Assembly: GCA_937995555.1 (NCBI GenBank)
Contig: CALKJX010000216.1
Location: forward strand, 1-7,747
Reading direction: 5' to 3'
DNA length: 7,747 nt
From: an uncultured Elioraea sp.
GTDB lineage: Bacteria > Pseudomonadota > Alphaproteobacteria > Acetobacterales > Acetobacteraceae
Shown here piece after piece: positions 1 through 5,225 of this stretch. The notes under the pieces are model-generated. The model saw only the letters and a program-made list of their open reading frames with translations, did not search any database and was not told where the DNA came from. The position numbers were made by a program, and so were the translations under genes. How positions within the stretch are numbered: position 1 is the stretch's first letter; the number at the start of each line of letters is the position of its first letter.

Positions 1-594
1 CTCCGAGATGCGCGCCTCGGGGGCGGCCAGCAGCAGGTCGCGCAGCGAGACCACGCCGAGCAGGTCGCGCGTCGCGTCGATCACGAACACCTCGTAGATC
101 GTCTCGCGGTTCGGCGCCTCCTGGCGCAGGAGCTCGATCGCCTCGCGGGCCGTGACGTCGGGCGGCACGGACGCGTAGGCCGACGTCATCACCGCGCCGA
201 CGGTGTTCTCCGGATAGGCGGCGAGCTTGCGGATGTCCTCGCGCTGCGCCTGGGCGAGCCCAGGCAGGATCGCGTCCCGCACCGCCTCGGGCAGGCGCTT
301 GAACAGGTCCGCCCGCTCGTCCGGATCCATGTCGGCGAACAGTCGGCCGAGATCCTCGCGCCGGAGCGCGCGCGCGAGCGCCAGTTGCTCCCCGGCGTCG
401 AGATAGCCGAACACCTGCGCCTGGCGCTTGGCGGGTAGGCTCAGCAGGACCTCCACCTGCTGCTCGGCCGGCAGGTCGGGCAGCACCGAGGCGATATCGA
501 ACGGGTGGTAGGGCTTGAGCGCGGCGCGGACCGAGTCGAGGTCCTTGCGCTCGATGAACGCGACCAGCGCGTTCTTCTCGAGAGGCTTGATCAT
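1..594 (-). CDS. mgtE: MgtE-type Mg2+ transporter, N-terminal part (cut by window edge)
   Basis: This is the cytosolic sensor half of an MgtE-family magnesium channel/transporter. I translated 198 open codons from ATG at 594 to the window edge with no stop. Residues about 32-125 are the helical-repeat MgtE N domain, with a DMDPDERADLFKRLP stretch near residue 90. A CBS domain begins near residue 130, marked by REDIRKLAAYPENTVGAVMTS and later LLGVVSLRDLLLA. The second CBS domain and the five-helix pore lie outside the window. The start is chosen because it follows a GGAG SD with 8 nt spacing. The gene is downstream of, and on the same strand as, a complete mgtE, separated by 214 bp that holds a possible small ORF. 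It aligns with that neighbour around REDIRKL-AY and TAREAIE, but most other positions differ, so the pair is an old duplication or two independent acquisitions. Its SD lies in a long hairpin (599-637). Family assignment is secure; whether the missing part is intact cannot be seen. Confidence 0.93.
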   Translation of the reverse strand, partial: MIKPLEKNALVAFIERKDLDSVRAALKPYHPFDIASVLPDLPAEQQVEVLLSLPAKRQAQVFGYLDAGEQLALARALRREDLGRLFADMDPDERADLFKRLPEAVRDAILPGLAQAQREDIRKLAAYPENTVGAVMTSAYASVPPDVTAREAIELLRQEAPNRETIYEVFVIDATRDLLGVVSLRDLLLAAPEARISE

Positions 595-598
595 CGTT

Positions 599-637
599 GC
601 GTCTCCGTTCTGGCAGCCGCCGCCAGGACGGGGACGC
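599..637 (-). promoter_or_regulatory. Hairpin burying the SD of the downstream mgtE
   Basis: In the mRNA sense (minus strand) the 16-nt arm GCGTCCCCGTCCTGGC faces GCCAGAACGGAGACGC across a 7-nt loop. Fourteen of 16 positions are Watson-Crick pairs and the other two are C/A mismatches. The 3' arm contains the GGAG SD of the mgtE that starts at 594 and ends 4 nt before its ATG. Such a structure should block ribosome entry unless opened by upstream translation, a ligand or a protein. The hairpin begins 6 nt past the stop codon of the small ORF at 644-775, an arrangement that permits translational coupling. The pairing is visible directly; the regulatory role is inference. Confidence 0.55.
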
Positions 638-643
638 GCGCGT

Positions 644-775
644 TCAGGCGCTCGTCGCCGTCACCACGGCGAGGCGGTCGGTCAGGTGATCGGGCCGGGC
701 GAGCCGGGATCGGGGGAGGTCTGCACCTCTGGCCCGCTTATGCAGCCTCCCCCACCATCTACTTCCCTCGTCCAT
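644..775 (-). CDS. Possible 43-aa small protein or leader peptide between the mgtE genes
   Basis: I do not recognise this ORF. It starts at ATG 775 and ends in TGA at 644-646, giving 43 residues that begin MDEGSRWWGRLHKR. The product is arginine-rich and basic with no membrane segment. The case for translation is its SD: GAGAGGAGG ends 5 nt before the ATG and is the strongest ribosome binding site in the window. It starts 33 nt after the stop of the complete mgtE and stops 49 nt before the ATG of the partial mgtE, so all three could lie on one transcript. A stable hairpin (712-753) lies within its codons, and the SD-burying hairpin of the next gene follows its stop. It might be a leader peptide controlling the downstream mgtE, a small accessory protein, or chance. 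A 6-codon alternative ORF (ATG at 758, TAA at 738-740, preceded by AGGGA) overlaps it in another frame. Confidence 0.35.
   Translation of the reverse strand: MDEGSRWWGRLHKRARGADLPRSRLARPDHLTDRLAVVTATSA
712..753 (-). promoter_or_regulatory. Stable hairpin inside the inter-mgtE small ORF
   Basis: In the minus-strand transcript GGGGGAGG pairs perfectly with CCTCCCCC, and directly inside it CTGCA pairs with TGCAG, with one bulged A and a 15-nt loop. This gives 13 base pairs, mostly G-C. No run of U follows on either strand, so it does not look like an intrinsic terminator. Its 5' arm resembles a strong SD but is not followed by a start codon at proper spacing. It could be a pause or switch element in the mgtE leader. 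The structure is visible; the function is unknown. Confidence 0.5.
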
Positions 776-808
776 GGCGGCCTCCTCTCGCGGTTGCCCC
801 TGCCGCGC

Positions 809-2125
809 TCACCCGACCAGCAGGGCCGAGGCGATCGCGAAGTAGATCAGCACCCCGGTGGCATCCGCGATCGAGGTGATCAGCGGCGCCGAGGCGGTGG
901 CGGGGTCGAAGCCGAAGCGCGACAGCAGGAACGGCAGCGACAGCCCGATCAGGCTGCCGACCATGACCACGCAGACCATGGTCAGGGCCACGATCGCGGC
1001 GATCTCCGGCCCGCCGCGCACCAGCCCCAGCAGCGACACCGCCCCCGCCATGGTGAGGCCGAGCAGCCCCGCCACCGAGATCTCGCGTCCCATCATCCGC
1101 GCCCAGTCGGAGAGCCGCGCCTCGCCGGTCGCCAGCGCACGGACCATCAGCGTGGCCGACTGGCTGCCGGCATTGCCGCCGCTGTCGATCAACAGCGGCA
1201 GGAAGAAGACGAGGGCGACGTTGGCGGCGATCACGTCCTCGAACGCCGCGATGCCGGCGCCCGAGAAGAGGTTGGCGAACACCAGCACCAGCAGCCAGGC
1301 GATGCGCTTGCGGTAGAGCAGCCCGATGGTCGCCTCGCGGATCGACACGCCGAGGCTGGCCGAGCCGCCGGCCTTGTGGAAGTCCTCGGTCGCCTCCTCG
1401 GCGGCGACGTCCATCGCGTCGTCGGCGGTGACGATGCCGACCATCATCTCGCCGCCGTTGATCACCGGGATCGCCGGCAGGTCGTACCTGGCGATCGCGC
1501 GCGCGGCCGCCTCGGCATCGTCCTCGGCGCGCACGAAGGGCGGGTCCTTGCGCATCAGCGCCTCGACCCGGCGGTCCGCGGGTGCCAGCACGAGATCCTC
1601 CAGCAGCACGGTGCCGAGCAGGCGCCGCTGCGGCGACAGCACATAGGCGACCTGGATGGTCTCCTTGGAGTGCGCCTGGCCGCGCAGCGCCTCGATCGCC
1701 TCGCGCGCCGTCATCTCCGGGCGCAGCACCGCGTATTCGCTGGTCATCACCGCGCCGGCGGTGCCGGGCTCGTAGGCGGAGAGCTTGCGGATGTCCTCGC
1801 GCTCGGCCGCGGCGAGCGCCGGCGCGAGGGCCGCGCGCGCCGCCTCGTCGAGCTGGTTCCAGAGATCGGCGCGCTCGTCGGCGTCCATCGCCGAGATCAC
1901 CTCGGCGAGGGCGCGCGGCGGGGCGATCCCGGCGATCGCGACCTGCGTGGCGGCGGCGAGGTAGCCGAAGGTCTCGGCGCGGCGGGCGAGCGGCAGGCGC
2001 GCCAGCACCTCCCACGCATCCCCGGGCGCGCGACGGTCGAGCAGTGCGGCGAGGTCGGCCGGGTGCAGGGCCGTCGCGGTCTCGGGCGGCAGGGCGCCGG
2101 CGGCGCCGAGGAGCGTACGGGTCAT
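809..2125 (-). CDS. mgtE: MgtE family magnesium transporter, complete
   Basis: This is a full-length (438 aa) MgtE, a homodimeric inner-membrane Mg2+ channel gated by cytosolic Mg2+ binding. The domains appear in the canonical order. Residues about 28-116 are the helical N domain (SAMDADERADLWNQL), about 120-245 are paired CBS domains (AGAVMTSEYAV, MVGIVTADDAMDV), and about 272-436 are five membrane helices. The pore signature SGGNAGSQSATLMVRAL lies at 315-331, and the last helix carries DATGVLIYF, whose Asp421 corresponds to the Mg2+-coordinating pore aspartate of the family. An in-frame GTG at 2131 would add two residues, but it is only 3 nt from the GGAGG SD, whereas ATG 2125 has 9 nt spacing and is preferred. 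Co-linear with a second mgtE downstream; divergent from flagellin. The SD is enclosed in a hairpin (2127-2177). CorA or MgtA families are excluded by the CBS domains and the GGNAGSQ motif. Confidence 0.97.
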   Translation of the reverse strand: MTRTLLGAAGALPPETATALHPADLAALLDRRAPGDAWEVLARLPLARRAETFGYLAAATQVAIAGIAPPRALAEVISAMDADERADLWNQLDEAARAALAPALAAAEREDIRKLSAYEPGTAGAVMTSEYAVLRPEMTAREAIEALRGQAHSKETIQVAYVLSPQRRLLGTVLLEDLVLAPADRRVEALMRKDPPFVRAEDDAEAAARAIARYDLPAIPVINGGEMMVGIVTADDAMDVAAEEATEDFHKAGGSASLGVSIREATIGLLYRKRIAWLLVLVFANLFSGAGIAAFEDVIAANVALVFFLPLLIDSGGNAGSQSATLMVRALATGEARLSDWARMMGREISVAGLLGLTMAGAVSLLGLVRGGPEIAAIVALTMVCVVMVGSLIGLSLPFLLSRFGFDPATASAPLITSIADATGVLIYFAIASALLVG

Positions 2126-2126
2126 G

Positions 2127-2177
2127 GCCACAATCCTCCGTCTCGAACGGGCGCTCGGGGCCCGGGGAGGATGTGGC
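2127..2177 (-). promoter_or_regulatory. Hairpin burying the SD of the complete mgtE
   Basis: Read on the minus strand, GCCACATCCTCC pairs with GGAGGATTGTGGC. This is 12 Watson-Crick pairs with a single bulged T and a 26-nt loop. The 3' arm contains the whole GGAGG SD and ends one base before the ATG at 2125, also covering the alternative GTG at 2129-2131. A ribosome would need this stem opened to initiate. Nothing about the trigger can be read from sequence; Mg2+ or a leader-RNA rearrangement is the natural guess given the gene product. The equivalent position of the second mgtE also carries an SD-burying hairpin of unrelated sequence. Confidence 0.6.
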
Positions 2178-2401
2178 GGCCGGTCAGCGGCTCAGCGCGC
2201 GTCCACCCCGACGCCGTGCGGCGCGGTGCAACGTGAAGCGAGGACTTCCGCTTCCGTCGTCCATCGGGGTCTCCATCGGCTGTTGCGATGCGCGCCGCGG
2301 CCCTCCGCGACACGCGGGCGATATGGCAAAGCGGCGCGAGCGGGTCAACCGCGATGTCGCCGCGGGCGGCAGGGTTGCGTCGCGCGAACGGCCCGCACGG
2401 G

Positions 2402-2439
2402 CCGGCAAGACCCGCCTGCCGGCACGGCAATTCCTGCCG
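2402..2439 (+). promoter_or_regulatory. Clustered TGCCGG inverted repeats, candidate enhancer for the sigma-54 activator
   Basis: Two inverted repeats sit side by side: CCGGCA-N9-TGCCGG (2402-2422) and CGGCA-N5-TGCCG (2425-2439). The second half of the first also forms the palindrome TGCCGGCA (2417-2424). They lie about 145-185 bp upstream of the -24 element, the distance at which NtrC-class activators bind. In Caulobacter, flagellar sigma-54 promoters are activated by FlbD from such remote sites, so a FlbD-like protein is the expected ligand. GC-rich DNA makes such repeats easier to find by chance. Confidence 0.4.
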
Positions 2440-2522
2440 GGCGGCGCGCGACCGGGGAAGGGATTGCCCGGTCGCGGATGCCGCCCGCCCGGCACATGCT
2501 GCCGCGTGCACCGCGCTGTGAG

Positions 2523-2535
2523 CAACATGTTGATT
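2523..2535 (-). promoter_or_regulatory. ihf site: IHF consensus site between enhancer and sigma-54 promoter
   Basis: On the minus strand AATCAACATGTTG matches the IHF consensus WATCAANNNNTTR at every defined position. It lies in an unusually AT-rich patch about 50-60 bp upstream of the -24 element and downstream of the candidate enhancer repeats. That is where IHF bends DNA to bring a sigma-54 activator to the polymerase. Part of the same stretch, CAACATGTTG (2523-2532), is a perfect palindrome and could instead be an operator. Confidence 0.6.
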
Positions 2536-2583
2536 TTACGGGATTAACCAAGGATTCAGATTTGTCGCGCTCTCGTAGCGATC

Positions 2584-2598
2584 TGGCACGGTGCTTGC
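2584..2598 (+). promoter_or_regulatory. Sigma-54 (RpoN) -24/-12 promoter for flagellin
   Basis: TGGCACG-GTGC-TTGC matches the sigma-54 consensus TGGCACG-N4-TTGC perfectly, with the invariant GG (2585-2586) and GC (2597-2598) at correct spacing. Transcription should start near 2610, giving a leader of about 80 nt before the flagellin ATG at 2690. Sigma-54 control of late flagellar genes is well established in Caulobacter and related alphaproteobacteria. Expression should therefore require RpoN and a bacterial enhancer-binding protein. Confidence 0.9.
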
Positions 2599-2617
2599 GA
2601 GACCCCATGCCAGCCGG

Positions 2618-2660
2618 CCGCCGCCCGTCCTGGACTGGGTTGGGGCGCGCGGGGCGGCGG
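2618..2660 (+). promoter_or_regulatory. Hairpin in the flagellin mRNA leader
   Basis: CCGCCGCCC (2618-2626) and GGGCGGCGG (2652-2660) form a perfect 9-bp GC-only stem with a 25-nt loop, starting about 8 nt after the predicted transcription start. The SD (2677-2682) lies outside it. A second small stem, AGGAC-GAT-GTCCT (2684-2696), places part of the start codon in its loop. In Caulobacter, flagellin mRNA stability is controlled through its 5' leader by FlbT, so leader structure is plausible as a control point here. Confidence 0.4.
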
Positions 2661-2689
2661 AACGGAAACCCGGTTGAAGGAGAAGGACG

Positions 2690-3976
2690 ATGTCCTCGAT
2701 CAACACCAACGTGACGGCGATGGCGGCGATCCGCTCGCTGTCGATGATCAACAACAACATGCAGACCACGCAGGCGCGCGTCGAGTCCGGCCTGCGCATC
2801 AACAAGGCGAACGACGACCCGGCCGTGTTCGCGATCGCCCAGACCATGCGCGCCGACCTGAAGGGCCTCAGCGCCGTGACCGACGGCCTCGCCTTCGGCA
2901 AGGCGGCGCTGACGGTGGCGCGCGATGCGGCGACGAAGATCTCGAACGAGCTCGCCACGCTGAAGCAGACCGTCACGCAGGGTCAGCAGCAGGGCCTCGA
3001 CAAGGCGACCATGAACGCGCAGGTCAGCAACCTGCTCGAGAACATGCGCTCCTTCGCCCAGACGGCCACGTTCAACAACGTCAACCTGCTGAACAACGAC
3101 ACCAGCTTCACCGGCGACAAGACCCTGAACGTGCTGCGCGACATCACGGGCAAGACGATCGACGTCGCCAACCAGGGCGTGATCGGCACGACCGGACAGT
3201 TGCTGAATCTCAGCAACTTCGACGTCGATCAGGGCGGCCTCCGCCTGCAGCCTCCCGCCGCTGTCGACCCCGCGGACGGCAATGCCGTCGCTGTTCGCAA
3301 GGACGGCATCGAGTACGTCTTCGAGTTCAACACCACCGGCAACGCGTTGTCGGCGCAAGCCAGCGCCACCCGCGTCGTGATCGCTGTCGACATCGATACC
3401 GGCACCTCGCTGACGCCAACGGCCGAGCTCGGCCGGATGGTCGATGCGATGAAGTCGAACGGCATCGGCGCGCGGCTGAACACGGATGGCACGATCGACA
3501 TCTTCGGCGGCGGAATCGACCGGATCGGCTTCAACTTCGGCGTGGGCAACCGGGGCAGCCTGACCTTCAACACCGCGACCGAGGTCTGGGACATGACCGA
3601 CGACTACACCGTCGCTACGGGCGCCCTTGGTGCCGCCGCCGACGTCAGCGCACGCGCAACCGTGATCGGCGGCACGGTGGCCGGCACCACGATCACGAAC
3701 GCGTCCTCGGCCATCAGCACCGTCGATTCGGCCATCGGTCTGATGAACACGGCCCTGGCGGAACTCGGCGCCCGCCTCTCGCAGATCGAGGGGCAGCAGG
3801 AGTTCACCAAGCAGCTCACCGACTCGATCCGCGAAGGCCTCGGCGCCCTGGTGGACGCCGACCTGGCCGAGGAGAGCGCGCGGCTCACCAGCCTGCAGAC
3901 CAAGCAGCAGCTGGCGATCCAGTCGCTCTCGATCGCCAACCAGCAGGGCCAGAGCCTGCTCGGCCTGTTCCGCTGA
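2690..3976 (+). CDS. fliC: Flagellin, filament subunit
   Basis: This is the structural subunit of the flagellar filament, exported through the flagellar type III apparatus and polymerised outside the cell. The 428-residue product has no cysteine. Residues 1 to about 140 form the conserved D0/D1 half, from SSINTNVTAMAAIRSL through SGLRINKANDDPA to NNVNLLNN. Residues about 340-428 form the conserved C-terminal half, ending QQGQSLLGLFR. Residues about 145-335 are a variable, probably surface-exposed region. The LFR terminus is usual for alphaproteobacterial flagellins. The start is supported by AAGGAG with 7 nt spacing. It is the first gene of a flagellin-flaF-DUF1217 unit downstream of a sigma-54 promoter, and a strong palindrome follows its stop. 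The segment corresponding to the TLR5-binding site of Salmonella flagellin lacks the key arginine (ELATLKQTV), as in other alphaproteobacteria. The symbol is generic; this organism may name it fljK, flaA or laf. Confidence 0.97.
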   Translation: MSSINTNVTAMAAIRSLSMINNNMQTTQARVESGLRINKANDDPAVFAIAQTMRADLKGLSAVTDGLAFGKAALTVARDAATKISNELATLKQTVTQGQQQGLDKATMNAQVSNLLENMRSFAQTATFNNVNLLNNDTSFTGDKTLNVLRDITGKTIDVANQGVIGTTGQLLNLSNFDVDQGGLRLQPPAAVDPADGNAVAVRKDGIEYVFEFNTTGNALSAQASATRVVIAVDIDTGTSLTPTAELGRMVDAMKSNGIGARLNTDGTIDIFGGGIDRIGFNFGVGNRGSLTFNTATEVWDMTDDYTVATGALGAAADVSARATVIGGTVAGTTITNASSAISTVDSAIGLMNTALAELGARLSQIEGQQEFTKQLTDSIREGLGALVDADLAEESARLTSLQTKQQLAIQSLSIANQQGQSLLGLFR

Positions 3977-3985
3977 GTGACCAAC

Positions 3986-4009
3986 GGGGGCGGCGCGCGC
4001 GCCGCCCCC
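3986..4009 (+). terminator. Perfect palindrome between flagellin and flaF, attenuator or mRNA-stabilising hairpin
   Basis: A 24-nt perfect palindrome built from GGGGGCGGCGCG and its complement begins 9 nt after the flagellin stop. AAC (3983-3985) can extend the stem by pairing with GTT (4015-4017) across a bulge. No T run follows, so it is not a textbook intrinsic terminator. It may partly stop transcription or protect the flagellin message from 3' decay, allowing far more flagellin than FlaF from one promoter. That role is inference; the palindrome is certain. Confidence 0.6.
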
Positions 4010-4034
4010 ACCCCGTTCCGCGTGAGGTCGCGCC

Positions 4035-4433
4035 ATGTCGTTCCGCCGCTACGCCACCGTTCTCGACGCCGCCGAGACCCCGCGCGAGGCCGAGGCGCGC
4101 GCCTTCCGCCACGTCAACGGCCTGCTCGCCTCCGCCACCGACACGCCCGCGCGCGTCGCCGCGCTGCACAAGACCCACCAGCTCTGGGGCATCCTATTGA
4201 CCGACCTCGCCTCGCCGGCCAATCCCCTGCCCGCCGAGCTGAAGGGCCGGCTCGCCTCGCTCGGGCTGTGGGCGCAGCGCGAGTGCTTCGTGCGCATGGG
4301 CGATGCCGCGAGCCTGGAACCCCTGATGGCGGTGCATCGCGACATGATCGAAGCGCTCTCCGCCCGCCCGGCCGCGGCCTCTGTTCAGCCGTCGGACGTG
4401 CCCGCGAAGCGCTTCGTGCCCGCGGTCGCCTGA
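4035..4433 (+). CDS. flaF: FlaF, flagellin synthesis/assembly regulator
   Basis: FlaF is a small alphaproteobacterial protein needed for flagellin synthesis and secretion; in Caulobacter it acts together with FlbT. The 132-residue product shows the family layout. An early RRYATVLDAAETPREAEARAF segment leads to the central HQLWGILLTDLA motif (residues 48-59) with its tryptophan, then LPAELKGRLASLGLWAQRE, and an amphipathic segment ending near residue 110. The last 20 residues form a Pro/Ala/Val-rich tail I cannot assign. The start has GAGGT 6 nt upstream and begins 58 nt after flagellin, past a strong palindrome. Its stop overlaps the next start as TGATG, implying translational coupling. FlbT, the usual partner gene, does not follow here. 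Confidence 0.9.
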   Translation: MSFRRYATVLDAAETPREAEARAFRHVNGLLASATDTPARVAALHKTHQLWGILLTDLASPANPLPAELKGRLASLGLWAQRECFVRMGDAASLEPLMAVHRDMIEALSARPAAASVQPSDVPAKRFVPAVA

Positions 4434-5218
4434 TGCTCTACGGCCTCGGCGCCGCCACCGCCTGGTCGGTCCTGCAGAGGAACGGCGAGGCGATGCAGGC
4501 GCGCTGGGAAGCGCGCAAGGACGTCACGCGCGATGTCGAACGGTTCCGCGCGCGCGCGGCCGAGATCGGCTCGATCGACGAGCTCATGAAGGATCGCCGC
4601 ACGCTCACCTTCGTGTTGGAGGCGTTCCAGCTCGAGGGCGAGGTCGACAAGCGCGCCGTGATCAAGCGCCTGCTGACCGACGATCCCGCCGACCTGCGCA
4701 GCTTCGCCAACCGGATGGTCGATCCGCGCTACCGGCAGCTCAACCAGACATTCGGCTTCGACGAACCGGGCGCTCGTCCCCTGGCAGACCCGGAACGGGT
4801 CGACAGGATCATCAAGCTCACCCTCACCAACCGCTTCGAGAAGGCGAACGGCGAGGCGAACCCAGGCCTGCGCGAGGCGCTCTACTTCCGGCGCATGATC
4901 GGCACGGTGAGCGACGTCAAGGGCCTGATGGGCGACCGGGTGCTCACCGCCGTCGCCCGCACCGCGCTCGGCCTGCCCAAGCAGTTCGGCCTGCTCGAAT
5001 ACGAGCAGCAGAAGGCGATCCTCGAGAAGCGGCTGGACCCCGAGAAATTCAAGGATCCCGCCTGGGTGAACCGCTTCGTGCAGCGCTATCTGACGCTGAA
5101 CGAGGATGCGGCCGCCCCCGCCTCCGACCCGCGTCTCGCCCTGTTCGGCGGCGCGGGCGACGCCACGGCGAACGGCCTGCTCACCTTCGTCGGCGCGAAG
5201 CTCAACCTGCGGCTCTGA
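4433..5218 (+). CDS. DUF1217 domain flagellar-cluster protein
   Basis: The 261-residue product belongs to the DUF1217 family, found mostly in alphaproteobacterial flagellar clusters and of unknown biochemical role. The typical pattern lies at residues about 45-110: IDELMKDRRTLTFVLEAF, then IKRLLTDDPADLRSFANRM and RYRQLNQTFGF. A related helical stretch, LREALYFRRMIGTVSDVKGLMGD, follows at about 146-168. No signal peptide or membrane helix is evident and the protein should be mostly alpha-helical. The reading frame is open upstream to 3977, but that part is a shadow of flaF; the true start is the ATG overlapping the flaF stop (TGATG). There is no SD before it, so translation probably depends on ribosomes finishing flaF. 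It is the last gene of the unit and is followed by a hairpin at 5226-5268. Confidence 0.85.
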   Translation: MLYGLGAATAWSVLQRNGEAMQARWEARKDVTRDVERFRARAAEIGSIDELMKDRRTLTFVLEAFQLEGEVDKRAVIKRLLTDDPADLRSFANRMVDPRYRQLNQTFGFDEPGARPLADPERVDRIIKLTLTNRFEKANGEANPGLREALYFRRMIGTVSDVKGLMGDRVLTAVARTALGLPKQFGLLEYEQQKAILEKRLDPEKFKDPAWVNRFVQRYLTLNEDAAAPASDPRLALFGGAGDATANGLLTFVGAKLNLRL

Positions 5219-5225
5219 GCCGGCT

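Larger units (their letters stand above)
2126..2689. other. Divergent intergenic regulatory region, mgtE / flagellin
   Basis: This 564-bp gap separates the minus-strand mgtE from the plus-strand flagellin. The flagellin half contains TGCCGG-type inverted repeats, an IHF site and a sigma-54 promoter, listed separately. The mgtE half contains the SD hairpin and a 12-bp-period direct repeat of TCCATCGG (2260-2267 and 2272-2279), but no promoter I can name. Open frames crossing it on both strands are Arg/Ala/Pro-rich, lack convincing ribosome sites and overlap the known starts. I see no gene here. Confidence 0.7.

Noticed and set aside
712..770. A Mn2+ (yybP-ykoY) riboswitch, suggested by GGGAAGTAG and AGACC on the minus strand near a metal transporter
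   Set aside because: The two motifs are only about 40 nt apart, inside or next to a simple hairpin, and the rest of the conserved core is absent.
2126..2131. GTG at 2129-2131 as the mgtE start
   Set aside because: Only 3 nt separate it from GGAGG, while the ATG at 2123-2125 has 9 nt spacing; the latter is better placed.
515..2236. A 573-codon plus-strand open frame antisense to mgtE
   Set aside because: It is the mirror frame of a well-supported GC-rich mgtE, is dominated by Arg/Gly/Ala/His/Asp/Gln, matches no family and has no convincing SD.
2122..2528. Minus-strand frames of about 114-129 codons upstream of mgtE
   Set aside because: They overlap the mgtE start and the SD hairpin, have low-complexity Arg/Ala-rich products, and cover regulatory sequence for both flanking genes.
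2345..4036. A 563-codon minus-strand open frame antisense to flagellin
   Set aside because: It runs opposite to a clear flagellin with promoter and SD; its composition is typical of GC-rich shadow frames and it crosses the sigma-54 promoter.
3977..4432. N-terminal extension of the DUF1217 frame back to the flagellin stop
   Set aside because: The extension lies entirely over flaF and its upstream gap in another frame, with a shadow-type composition; DUF1217 similarity begins after the ATG at 4433.
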